Shown here: positions 43,741 to 51,348 of the stretch, piece by piece
Layout of the letters: every line of letters begins with the position of its first letter
Position numbering within the stretch: the first letter of the stretch is position 1
NCBI GenBank assembly: GCA_963719885.1
Contig: CAVRDP010000005.1
Location: forward strand, 62,001 to 126,000
From: JANXQG01 sp963719885
GTDB taxonomy: Bacteria; Planctomycetota; Planctomycetia; Pirellulales; Thermoguttaceae
Reading direction: 5' to 3'
DNA: 64,000 nucleotides
Notes under the pieces: generated by a model
Seen by the model: the letters and a program-made list of their open reading frames with translations, nothing else
Told to the model about the DNA's origin: nothing
Databases searched by the model: none
Position numbers and translations under genes: made by a program

Positions 43741-45655
43741 TGTCCTGAACCTCCTCATCGGTTAAAATAAGAACCAACTTCCAACATAAATGTACTGGTT
43801 CAAATTTTGGGGTCCAGCTCAAAGTCCTTGAACTCCAGACCAACGTTTGCCGGAAAATAGTTACTGCTGGCAAATGCCGCGCGCTCAGATTCCGACATCG
43901 TTTCGAGCCACTTTTTCAAAGGTGTCGCATTTTTGCTTTCGTTCCGTCGGCCCTCCATCAGTTGAAGATTGGGGACGCCGTCGCGGCAATTAGTCCAGTC
44001 TTGCCAATGGTCCTGCGCTATTCCCATCTCTTGGAACTTCTCATTAGTGAAACCAGCCGCCGGATGAATATGATCCTGATGGAACAGCACATCGTTGTAA
44101 CGCAACTGCGGATAGAGAAGCGAGAGCACAAAAAACGATGACGGGCCTTTGGTGCTTTGCAAGAACCTCTCGATGTCGGTCTCGGTGACCGCAAGGGACT
44201 TTTGCTGCGGCAGTTTGGTCTTTAGCAACTCCTCGAAGGAAAAACTGCGATTGCGGCCCCGGTAACTGATTCCACCCGTTTCCGTCCTCACTTCTTCACG
44301 GAGAGAACTTCGCAACGTAGTGATCAACTGCTCCTGCGCCTGCCGTAGATCCCATTCAGAAGCGCATGAATCAAATACTTCCGGATTCCGTCCTTCGATT
44401 CGTTGCTGAGATCGCCGCCCTTGTAGATGTAGTAGGCAATTATGATCGTCGCATTCTGTGACGTGAGCAAGCTGCCGCTGAAACCGAATTCGACGAGTAA
44501 ATCCACGGTCTCCTTCACCGCCTTTGCAATCTTCCGCCATTCATCACGGATTCTCTGCACGTTCTCGGCTTTGAACGACTTGACCTTATAGAGCACGGGC
44601 CCGTCGCTCAGAACCAAACAGCAGCGCATTAGATACTCGTTTGTGAAGGTAAACTTGTCACCCTTCTCGTTGATCGTCTTTAGCAAGCCCTCGATTTGCT
44701 CGCGTCCATCGTCCCATGTCGCCACGATCGTGGAAAAAAGCAGATCGGTCTTGCTCAGGACCGTGCCTCCACTGTTCACCCGGACGAAGATTTTCAGGAT
44801 GTCTTCGAGGTCATCCTTCGCGACCTCAAAGTAGTTGATCAGTTCATGTATCTGAATACATCTGTGGAATACGTCCAAGCCTCGCCTTATGAAGCGGTAC
44901 TTCTGCGTAATCGCGGCCTTCTGCTCGCTGGTCCGGCATTGCTCTCGAAAGCGTTCAATAATCTGGTCAAACTCAGGTGCCTCGTTCCATTTGAGAACCT
45001 GCGCAACTTCCAACCAGAACATTGCTTCGTCTCCGGACGTTGTCCCGTCTTCCGCGGCCACCTTGCGAGTCACGCTGGAACGAGCCACCTCTTCGGTCCA
45101 AAAACGAAACTCGAAGTTCCGATCTTCCAGTGTCGCAATGTTGTCATCCTTAATGGTGTAAGGGAGAGAAAGGATGTTCAGATAAAGACGCGTTTTCTCG
45201 TAGGCATTCGGATTCTTGCTCCGCTTATAAGGAGTTTTTTCCGTATGGGTCCCCATGAGGCCGATATACAGCGAGCTCAGTCGTTGCTGACCGTCCAAGA
45301 CGCCGATAACCTCCGGATGCAAGAATGCTCCAGTCTTGCGGTGATTGTAAGGATCTCTCTGGTCGTATTCCGTGAGAAACTCATAAAAAACATATTCATT
45401 CGCTCTATCGCGGTTCAGTCGCCAAAACAGAAATGTTCCAAACGGGTAGTTCCTCATTAAGGAATCGAACAACAGTGCGATCTGATCCTTGCCCCAAACG
45501 AACTTCCGTTGGAGGGCCGGAAGATAGATTTTCTTCTGCTCGATGTCAGTGATCACCTGTTTAATGGTAATTTTCTTGTAGCTCATACGCGTCTTGTCCT
45601 CCGGTTAGCAATTCCCGAATCATGCATCATGGGGTGAGTCTACTCCCCCGTCCCC

Positions 45656-45793
45656 AATGTCAATGGCCCTGATTACCTCTTTACGCCGGAACGACTCGCC
45701 CACATCGACCGGGCCGCTGCTCAAATCGGTGCCGGGCAGGGTATTCCAATGGAGCAAGTGCGAGACCACTTCCGGCAGAAGCACAAAATATGA
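45656..45793 (+). pseudogene. Antitoxin-like C-terminal remnant
   Basis: An open stretch of 45 codons with no ATG at its head reads NVNGPDYLFTPERLAHIDRA, then AAAQIGAGQGIPMEQVRDHF and ends RQKHKI. The TPE...I..A......G.....EQV...F pattern resembles the C-terminal half of short addiction-module antitoxins. Its TGA stop overlaps an ATG (ATGA) that opens only 17 codons. It is too short for the track of obvious genes and is probably a decayed toxin-antitoxin pair. Weakly supported. Confidence 0.3.
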
Positions 45794-45821
45794 GCGCTGA
45801 GCACCCGTCCGGGCTTTGCCT

Positions 45822-46142
45822 CTACATGACTTCGATCGCGTAAGTCGTCATCCAAATATCGAGTTGTTTGAATCTGACCTTCAGGCGACTCTTGAAATCG
45901 AGGAGGAACTGGCGGCTCTCGGGAACGTCAGGAACGTCGACGAATACGCGAATCAGGTCGTCGCGGAACAAGTTGTCCTCGTGACGCCACAAGCCGCGGA
46001 TGGTTTGGGTTTCGGACGAGACTGCGCCGAAACGCTCCTCAAGCTCAAGCAGCGTGTCGGCAATCAACTCGTCCGGGACTCGCCGGCCGTCGTTAAACCG
46101 TTGCGGCAGAAGAATTTCGAATCGCCGAAATGAGTCGCTCAT
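45822..46142 (-). CDS. Small protein of unknown function, second gene of an overlapping pair
   Basis: 106 residues from the ATG at 46142 (MSDSFRRFEILLPQRFNDGR), which overlaps the end of the upstream gene by 50 bases. The sequence is amphipathic and mixed alpha/beta, with acidic ends to its predicted strands (VPDELIADTLLELEERFGAV, LIRVFVDVPDVPESRQFLLD) and a C-terminal LDIWMTTYAIEVM. It has no signal peptide, membrane helix or nuclease motif. The tight overlap with the upstream gene implies joint translation. A toxin-antitoxin or small-complex role is possible but not shown. Confidence 0.6.
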   Translation of the reverse strand: MSDSFRRFEILLPQRFNDGRRVPDELIADTLLELEERFGAVSSETQTIRGLWRHEDNLFRDDLIRVFVDVPDVPESRQFLLDFKSRLKVRFKQLDIWMTTYAIEVM

Positions 46143-46314
46143 AGGTAGCCGGCCCCTCAACGGAAAAAGTTACGCCCTCGGTCGCCAGATGGGCCAACGC
46201 CGCTTCGGGGACTGCCATTTCCCCGCTGGCCCAACTCTTGAACGAGAAACGGCCGGCTAAGAACCCCAAAGCCCGGCGCTTCGATTCAGCATCAGAAAAG
46301 CGGATGAGAATCAT
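46093..46314 (-). CDS. Small protein of unknown function, first gene of an overlapping pair
   Basis: 73 residues from the ATG at 46314 (MILIRFSDAESKRRALGFLA). Blocks GRFSFKSWASGEMAVPEAAL and LATEGVTFSVEGPATYERLI follow. No recognised domain. The 3' 50 bases are shared with the start of the next gene in a different frame. It could be the smaller partner of a two-protein module; the fold cannot be guessed safely. Confidence 0.6.
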   Translation of the reverse strand: MILIRFSDAESKRRALGFLAGRFSFKSWASGEMAVPEAALAHLATEGVTFSVEGPATYERLISAIRNSSAATV

Positions 46315-46515
46315 GTTTGAAAAGCTCCTCTGCAATTATCTTGCCCCGACTGTCAATTTAATTGTAGTGTCCGGTTCAGTCAAGAACAAGGGAATTCTTC
46401 TTAACTCTCTTAACTCTTAAGCACAAGAGCGCATGGTATAATTGGATCTCTGCTACAGGCCAGCGTGGGCCAATCTCAATCGCGAGCGGTAAAGTCTGGG
46501 ACTGGAACAAGAAAA

Positions 46516-47436
46516 CTATACCCTCTTCGCCTGTACCACCCTTGGCTGCCGGGCGAGATCCTTGACCGTCGGCCCGGGCTGCAATCCAGGCACGGCGGCC
46601 AACAAGGCTTGCACCACACCATGAATCATGGGGCTGATCTCGATCAACAGGTGACCGCCCGGACGCAACCGCTCGGCCGCTTGCACAATCAAGCGTTCAA
46701 TCACTTCGGTCCCCTTGGGGCCGGCCAGGAGGGCCGCGCGGGGCTCGAAATTCTTCACGTCCCGCGGTAACTTCTCGTACTCGGCCGTACTGACGTACGG
46801 CGGATTACTCACGATGAATTCGAACTTCGGCTCGGTTCCGGTCCCCGCGAGCAGGTCACATTCGACCCATTGAACGCGGTCGGCAACGCCGTGCTGTCGG
46901 GCATTTTCCGCGGCAATCCCCAACGCGACTTTGCTCGTGTCGGTCGCCACGACCCGGGCTGTCGGGAGACGCTTGGCCAACGTCACCGCGAGGATGCCGC
47001 TGCCCGTGCCGACATCGGCGATCAGCGGCGGGCTGGAATGTCTCCCCTCTCCCTCTGGGAGAGGGGCAGGGGGTGAGGGAGCGGGGAGTTCTTTGGCCAG
47101 ATCGAGCACCGTGACGACGATCAATTCGGTCTCCGGCCGCGGAATGAGCACGCCCGAGCCGACCTTGAAACTGAGCGAATAGAACTCCCGCCGCCCGACG
47201 AGATAGGCCACCGGCGTTCCTTCGGCCCGCTGGCGAACCAATTCGCGGAAGGCCGTCCGCTTGTCCTCCGCCGGCACGTCCTCAAAGGCCGTATAGAGTT
47301 GGATCCGCTGGCAGCCCAACGCCTGGGCCAGGAGGATTTCGGCGTCCAACCGTGGCGAGTCGGCCCCGCGACCCTTGAGATAGTCGGCCGTCCACTGCAA
47401 CAGCCGGCCGACGGTCCAAGGGGCAGCGGTGGACAT
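46516..47436 (-). CDS. prmC: Peptide chain release factor N5-glutamine methyltransferase
   Basis: 306 residues from the ATG at 47436, 11 bases after prfA. PrmC methylates the Gln of the GGQ motif in release factors RF1 and RF2 using S-adenosylmethionine. The N-terminal helical domain (to about residue 95) binds the factor and includes YLVGRREFYSLSFKVGSGVL. The SAM site is IADVGTGSGILAVTLA (140-155), and the catalytic NPPY is at residues 211-214 with the following YVSTAEY. A Pro/Glu/Gly-rich insert at about 119-134 (SPPAPLPEGEGRHSSPP) comes from a dispersed repeat. Its position after prfA is a classic bacterial arrangement. Confidence 0.93.
   Translation of the reverse strand: MSTAAPWTVGRLLQWTADYLKGRGADSPRLDAEILLAQALGCQRIQLYTAFEDVPAEDKRTAFRELVRQRAEGTPVAYLVGRREFYSLSFKVGSGVLIPRPETELIVVTVLDLAKELPAPSPPAPLPEGEGRHSSPPLIADVGTGSGILAVTLAKRLPTARVVATDTSKVALGIAAENARQHGVADRVQWVECDLLAGTGTEPKFEFIVSNPPYVSTAEYEKLPRDVKNFEPRAALLAGPKGTEVIERLIVQAAERLRPGGHLLIEISPMIHGVVQALLAAVPGLQPGPTVKDLARQPRVVQAKRV
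47044..47079. repeat. CCCTCTGGGAGAGGGG dispersed repeat inside prmC
   Basis: A hairpin of CCCCTCTCCC and GGGAGAGGGG arms around TCT is followed by CAGGGGGTGAGGG. On the coding strand it encodes SPPAPLPEGEG in the loop before the SAM-binding domain. Sequences of this type recur in many bacterial genomes as short intergenic repeats. Confidence 0.65.
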
Positions 47437-47447
47437 GGTGAACCCAC

Positions 47448-48521
47448 TCAATCAATATTTCCAAACGCGTCGCGTTGGGCCTGGCGGTCACATTCGATCA
47501 AGGCGTCGACCACGGGGGCGAGGTTGCCGGCAACCACGTTCTCGAGATTGAAATTCTGGTTGATGCGATGGTCCGTGAGCCGGTTCTGCGGAAAATTGTA
47601 GGTGCGAATGCGTTCGTTACGGTCGCCCGAACCGATCTTCTCGCGGCGTTCCTCCGATCGCTTCTTCATCTCCGCTTCGCGCTTCATCTCGTACAGCCGG
47701 CTCTTGAGTACGCGAAGGGCCTTCAAGAGGTTCTTGTGCTGGCTTTTTTCGTCCACGCAGCAAACCTCCAGGCCCGTGGCCGTGTGCGTCAAGCGGATGG
47801 CGCTGGCGGTCTTGTTGACGTGTTGGCCGCCGGGACCGCTGGCACGGCGGATTCGCTCGACCACGTAGTCCGCCGGCTTGAGGTCGATTTCCATGTCCTC
47901 GGGTTCGGGCATCACGGCCACCGTCGCCGCCGAGGTGTGTACCCGGCCCTTGGTCTCGGTCTCCGGCACGCGCTGCACGCGATGCCCGCCATTCTCGTAC
48001 TGCATGGCGCGGTAGACGCCCTCGCCTTCCAGTCCGAGGATGACTTCCTTGAAGCCGCCCAGTTCGGTCGAGTTCATGTCCATGACTTCGACCTTCCAGC
48101 CCTTGGCCTCGCAGTAGTGGCGATACATTTCGTAGAGATCGCGGGCGAAGAGGGCCGCTTCATCGCCGCCGGTGCCGGCGCGGATTTCCAGCATGCAACG
48201 GGTCCGTTGGGCGTCTTCGCCGCCGGCAACCATATCGAGGATTTCGGTCCAGAGGGCCTCCCGCTCGGCCTTCAAGTCAACCAGTTCCATTTCGGCCAAC
48301 TGCCGCAACTCGAGGTCGTAGCCCGAGGCCATGGCTTTGGCCTCGATGATTTTCACGTTGAGCTGCTTGAAGCGGCGGTACTTGGTCGCCGTTTTGGCCA
48401 GAGAGCCATGTTCGCGCGCAATCGCAGCCAGACGGGCCGGGTTGGCCAGCACGTCGGGATCAACCATCAGACGCTCCAACTCCTCGAAGCGAGCGAGCTG
48501 CTGTTCCAGAATCTCGCGCAT
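47448..48521 (-). CDS. prfA: Peptide chain release factor 1
   Basis: 357 residues from the ATG at 48521 (MREILEQQLARFEELERLMV). A longer reading would begin inside the repeat at 48539. RF1 recognises UAA and UAG stop codons and triggers peptide release. The catalytic GGQ is at residues 231-233 in ASGPGGQHVNKTAS. The stop-codon recognition loop has the RF1-type PxT motif as PET (about residues 186-188). The N-terminal coiled-coil domain and the GTGGDEAALFARDL block are intact. It lies between rpmE upstream and prmC downstream, the usual order in many bacteria. Confidence 0.96.
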   Translation of the reverse strand: MREILEQQLARFEELERLMVDPDVLANPARLAAIAREHGSLAKTATKYRRFKQLNVKIIEAKAMASGYDLELRQLAEMELVDLKAEREALWTEILDMVAGGEDAQRTRCMLEIRAGTGGDEAALFARDLYEMYRHYCEAKGWKVEVMDMNSTELGGFKEVILGLEGEGVYRAMQYENGGHRVQRVPETETKGRVHTSAATVAVMPEPEDMEIDLKPADYVVERIRRASGPGGQHVNKTASAIRLTHTATGLEVCCVDEKSQHKNLLKALRVLKSRLYEMKREAEMKKRSEERREKIGSGDRNERIRTYNFPQNRLTDHRINQNFNLENVVAGNLAPVVDALIECDRQAQRDAFGNID

Positions 48522-48538
48522 AAACGGACTTATAGGGT

Positions 48539-48660
48539 GTAGGGTGGGACAAGATCCGGGGTACCCGGTAGTCCGGGTCGGCGATGCCGGCCCACCATGA
48601 TCGGCTGGAAAACACATTACGGTGGGCCTGCGCTCGCTACGCGATCTGGTCCCACCCTAC
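48539..48660. repeat. 123-bp element with inverted ends, full copy 2
   Basis: It begins GTAGGGTGGGACAAGATC and ends GATCTGGTCCCACCCTAC; the inside shares CCCACCATGATCGGCTGG and CATTACGGTGGG with the copy at 22185. It fills the whole gap between rpmE and prfA. Confidence 0.85.
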
Positions 48661-48665
48661 TCGTG

Positions 48666-48932
48666 TCAGATCGTTTCCGCTTCGGCCGGGGCTTCGACGG
48701 GCTTCTTCTTGCCGCGTTGCAGGCTGGCATAACCCGTATTGGAGAACTTCCGCTGGAACTTCTCAATCCGGCCCGCGGTGTCGACGTACTTCAGTTTGCC
48801 GGTGTAGAACGGGTGGCAAGCGTTGCAAATATCGACCTTGAGTTCAGCCTGGGTGCTGCGGGTCACGAACGTGTTGCCGCAGCCGCAAGTGACCTTGGTT
48901 TCCACGTACTTGGGGTGAATGTTGTCTTTCAT
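48666..48932 (-). CDS. rpmE: 50S ribosomal protein L31 (bL31), zinc-binding form
   Basis: 88 residues from the ATG at 48932. The start MKDNIHPKYVETKVTCGCGN is typical of bL31. Four cysteines (residues 16, 18, 37 and 40, in CGCG and CNACH) form the zinc site of the C+ type. HPFYTGKLKYVDTAGRIEKF is the conserved core. A Lys/Glu-rich tail of about 20 residues (GKKKPVEAPAEAETI) is longer than in E. coli. The protein bridges the two ribosomal subunits. First in the series with prfA and prmC, though a 123-bp repeat fills the gap to prfA. Confidence 0.95.
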   Translation of the reverse strand: MKDNIHPKYVETKVTCGCGNTFVTRSTQAELKVDICNACHPFYTGKLKYVDTAGRIEKFQRKFSNTGYASLQRGKKKPVEAPAEAETI

Positions 48933-49141
48933 GATTTGGAGTTCCTACTGCGGGAGAACAATGCCGAATCAGGAATTTTATCACAGTTTCAGCCGGCCGG
49001 CAAGGCATGCTTCAGCAATGTGACATGGTTCGCTTGGAATGTTGATCTACGTTGGGAAAAAACGTTGCTTCATGCTACCAATGGGTGGCATGCTGCCCGG
49101 GAGAATCCGCTTTGGTTCAACCGCGGGTCTACCGGAGCGTG

Positions 49142-49147
49142 TATAAT
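49142..49147 (+). promoter_or_regulatory. Perfect -10 hexamer upstream of the small gene at 49210
   Basis: TATAAT at 49142-49147 within GTGTATAATACGG, 63 bases before the ATG. No good -35 box lies at 16-18 bases; TTGGTT at 49112 is too far. It may be an extended -10 type. Confidence 0.3.
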
Positions 49148-49209
49148 ACGGACTCGTGCGTTAAGATTCGAGAGGACGCCCACCATGCCCAGCAGAAAGG
49201 GACAGAGCC

Positions 49210-49449
49210 ATGCATAAGCGGGAAAAACTGGAAACCATGTTGCGGAAGATCACCGACAAGGAGTTCGAAGCCCTCTGGAAGGAGACGTACGGCTATGTTC
49301 CCGTGGGTGAGCGTGCAGACTTGGTGAGGGACTTCGTGGCCGAACAATACGACTCGGAATTGGACGAGCGCATCAAACGCACTGAGGCATTCCTGCACCT
49401 GAACCCCACACCAGCACCCAAGCCCAACAAGTGGCTGGCTCCCCGCTGA
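49210..49449 (+). CDS. Small soluble protein of unknown function
   Basis: 79 residues from an ATG at 49210, with AGAAAGGGACAG upstream. The sequence is charged and helical (LETMLRKITDKEFEALWKET, then GERADLVRDFVAEQYDSELD), ending in a Pro-rich tail (NPTPAPKPNKWLAPR). No domain is recognised. It lies 22 bases before bioB on the same strand and may share its transcript, but nothing links it to biotin. Confidence 0.6.
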   Translation: MHKREKLETMLRKITDKEFEALWKETYGYVPVGERADLVRDFVAEQYDSELDERIKRTEAFLHLNPTPAPKPNKWLAPR

Positions 49450-49471
49450 CGCAATCGGCTGCAATCGCGTC

Positions 49472-50509
49472 ATGAACAAAGTCGAAGCGAACATCCGGGC
49501 CGTTGGCGAAGCTGCCGCGAGTCGCTGGGATGAACTGGCGAAGCGCGTCCTTCAGGGACATCAACTTAGCTCCGAAGAAGGGTTGTCGATTCTCCGCAGC
49601 CCCGACGAGCACTTGCTGGACCTTCTGGCTGCCGCGTATCGCGTCCGTCGCCAGTGCTGGGGAAACCAGGTTCGCCTGAACTTCCTCATCAACGCCAAGA
49701 GTGGGGCCTGTGCCGAAGACTGCGGCTATTGTTCCCAGTCGCGGGTCTCCAAAGCCGAGATTTCCCGGTTTGCCCTGCTGACGGCCGATCCGATTCTCGA
49801 TGGGGCCAGGGCTGCCTTCCAACGGAAGGCCAAGACCTATTGCATCGTCACTTCCGGCCGTGGCCCGGGTACGCGGGAACTCGATCTCGTCTCGGAACTC
49901 GTTCCCAAGATCAAGCAAGCGTATAACCTTGAGATCTGTGTCTCGCCGGGCCTCTTGCAAGAGGAGCAGGCCCGGCGGCTGAAGCAGTGCGGCGTGGATC
50001 GAGTGAACCATAACCTGAACACCAGCCGCCGCTTCTACCCGCAGATCTGTACGACCCACACCTTCCAGGACCGGCTCGATACGCTTTGGGCGGTGCGGAA
50101 CGCGGGCATGGAGATCTGCTCCGGCGGCATCGTCGGCATGGGCGAGGAGGACGCCGACGTCGTGGACTTGGCCCTGGAATTGGGGAACCTCGGGGTCGAG
50201 GCCCTGCCGGTCAATTTTTTTACGCCCGTGGAAGGAACGCCCGTGACGGCTGCCAATCCCAAGAAGCTGTCGGCCCGCTACTGTCTGAAGGCCCTGGCCC
50301 TGTTCAGGCTGGCCAATCCCCGTTGCGACCTTCGGGTTGCGGCGGGCCGCGAATTGCACCTCGGCTGGTTGCAACCGCTGGCGCTGTATGCGGCCAGTTC
50401 GATGTTTGTCGGCGACTATCTGACCACCCAAGGCCAACCGCCGGCCGAAGATTATCGTATGATCCAGGAACTTGGCTTTGAGGTGGTTGAAGAAGGAGTT
50501 AGGGCTTAG
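49472..50509 (+). CDS. bioB: Biotin synthase
   Basis: 345 residues from an ATG at 49472. BioB is a radical-SAM enzyme that inserts sulfur into dethiobiotin. The SAM [4Fe-4S] cluster is held by Cys80, Cys84 and Cys87 in SGACAEDCGYCSQS. Further signatures are YCIVTSGRGPG, EICVSPGLLQEEQARRLKQC, RVNHNLNTSRRFYPQICTTH and GMEICSGGIVGMGEEDADVV, with the second-cluster ligands in NHNLNTS and the later Arg region AAGRELHLG. Length and order are normal. No other biotin gene (bioA, bioD, bioF) is present here, so the pathway is scattered. Confidence 0.95.
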   Translation: MNKVEANIRAVGEAAASRWDELAKRVLQGHQLSSEEGLSILRSPDEHLLDLLAAAYRVRRQCWGNQVRLNFLINAKSGACAEDCGYCSQSRVSKAEISRFALLTADPILDGARAAFQRKAKTYCIVTSGRGPGTRELDLVSELVPKIKQAYNLEICVSPGLLQEEQARRLKQCGVDRVNHNLNTSRRFYPQICTTHTFQDRLDTLWAVRNAGMEICSGGIVGMGEEDADVVDLALELGNLGVEALPVNFFTPVEGTPVTAANPKKLSARYCLKALALFRLANPRCDLRVAAGRELHLGWLQPLALYAASSMFVGDYLTTQGQPPAEDYRMIQELGFEVVEEGVRA

Positions 50510-50518
50510 AGCTTAGAA

Positions 50519-50538
50519 CTTAGTTCTTAAGAACTAAG
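50519..50538. repeat. 20-bp perfect palindrome between bioB and the sigma factor
   Basis: CTTAGTTCTTAAGAACTAAG is an exact palindrome, surrounded by repeated CTTAGAACTTAG and AGATCTAAG units over 50505-50562. It starts ten bases after the bioB stop. It may end transcription or be another dispersed repeat. Confidence 0.7.
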
Positions 50539-50567
50539 ATCTAAGATCTAAGCACTAAGAACTTTTC

Positions 50568-51194
50568 ATGTCCGATTCCCAGTTTCCCGACATTTCGGCA
50601 CTTATCGCTCAAGCCCGCCACGGCGACGCCGCGTGCCGCGACCAACTATTCGCGCTCTGTCGTAGTTACTTGGATATCGTTGCCCGGGCGCAGGTCGAGA
50701 CCTGGCTGCGGGCGAAGGTCGACGCCTCGGACCTGGTCCAGGAGACGATGCTCGAGGCCTTTCGCGACTTCGAGCGTTTCGGCGGCAGCAGCGAGCAGGA
50801 GTGGCTAGCCTGGTTGAAGCGGATCCTGGCGCATAACGTGGCCGATTTCGTGCGCCGCTACCGGGGCACGGCCAAGCGGCAGGCACGGCGGGAAGTACCC
50901 ATTCGTTCGCCGCAGGATTCGACGCAGGCCTTCGCTGTGGCCGAGCCGGCGGCCCCCTGCCCTACGCCGAGCCAGGAATTCCTGCAAATCGATGAGGAGC
51001 TTCGCGTGACCGCGGCCTTGGCCCAGTTGCCCGCCGATTACCAGGAGGTCATCGTGCTGCGGAATCTGCAGCGGTTGTCGTTCAACGAAGTCGCCGAGCG
51101 CATGGAGCGTTCCCGCCCCGCCGTGCAGATGCTCTGGATGCGGGCGATCAAGAAGCTGCAAGAGGCGCTGGGAGATGAAGAGAAACCGAAATAG
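50568..51194 (+). CDS. ECF-type RNA polymerase sigma factor
   Basis: 208 residues from an ATG at 50568. Region 2 covers about residues 15-100 (FALCRSYLDIVARAQVETWL, then DLVQETMLEAFRDFERF), where it binds core polymerase and the -10 element. Region 4 covers about 145-200 (LAQLPADYQEVIVLRNLQRL, SFNEVAERMERSRPAVQMLW), a helix-turn-helix for the -35 element. No anti-sigma gene is adjacent; instead a Ser/Thr kinase gene follows on the same strand after a large hairpin. ECF-kinase pairs of this kind are common in Planctomycetes, and the kinase may regulate the sigma factor. That link is inference. Confidence 0.88.
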   Translation: MSDSQFPDISALIAQARHGDAACRDQLFALCRSYLDIVARAQVETWLRAKVDASDLVQETMLEAFRDFERFGGSSEQEWLAWLKRILAHNVADFVRRYRGTAKRQARREVPIRSPQDSTQAFAVAEPAAPCPTPSQEFLQIDEELRVTAALAQLPADYQEVIVLRNLQRLSFNEVAERMERSRPAVQMLWMRAIKKLQEALGDEEKPK

Positions 51195-51204
51195 AAACAA
51201 AGGC

Positions 51205-51323
51205 AACCACGAAATACACGAAACACACGAAAAGGGAAAGACCTAAAGTACGAACCTATCGTCATTTGATTCTTGGTTTCAATCTTTTGGTCTTTTTTCG
51301 TGTGTTTTGTGTATTTCGTGGTT
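51205..51323. repeat. Inverted CACGAAATACACGAAACACACG repeat
   Basis: Arms at 51205-51243 and 51289-51323 are near reverse complements and would fold into a stem of about 35 base pairs. It fills the gap between the sigma factor and kinase genes. One arm-like copy forms the signal peptide of the rhodanese gene at 22060-22091. Confidence 0.85.
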
Positions 51324-51348
51324 TATCTCGGAGTTTCCGGCCGCTGAA

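Larger units (their letters stand above)
42400..43816 (-). mobile_element. IS3-family insertion sequence, about 1417 bp
   Basis: Imperfect inverted ends start TGGACCCC at both sides: 42400 inward TGGACCCCGTTCTTTGTACC, and from 43816 inward TGGACCCCAAAATTTGAACC (about 17 of 22 match). No clear 3-4 bp target duplication is seen (flanks AGG and GCT). It contains overlapping-type orfA and orfB on the minus strand and interrupts the DUF262 gene. Confidence 0.85.
42239..45586 (-). pseudogene. DUF262/GmrSD-like gene split by an IS3 element and frameshifted
   Basis: The ATG is at 45586 after a GGAGGAC site. The DUF262 domain (residues about 10-400) has LPALQRKFVWGKDQIALLFD and the nucleotide-site motif VLDGQQRLSSL. 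A one-base shift near 44340 separates it from the C-terminal DUF1524-like part, which contains the HNH-type motif LFHQDHIHPAAGF and NLQLMEGRRNESKN. At 43817 the frame runs into an IS3-family element; the missing tail is found beyond it at 42239-42399 (HFMEFFKQRKEVLRNELKKV, ending REAME). DUF262-DUF1524 proteins include GmrSD, a type IV restriction enzyme that cleaves modified DNA. The IS insertion removes about the last 50 residues. Confidence 0.8.

Noticed and set aside
42397..43819. A target-site duplication for the IS3 element.
   Set aside because: The flanking triplets AGG and GCT differ, and shifting the ends by one to three bases gives no match, so none is claimed.
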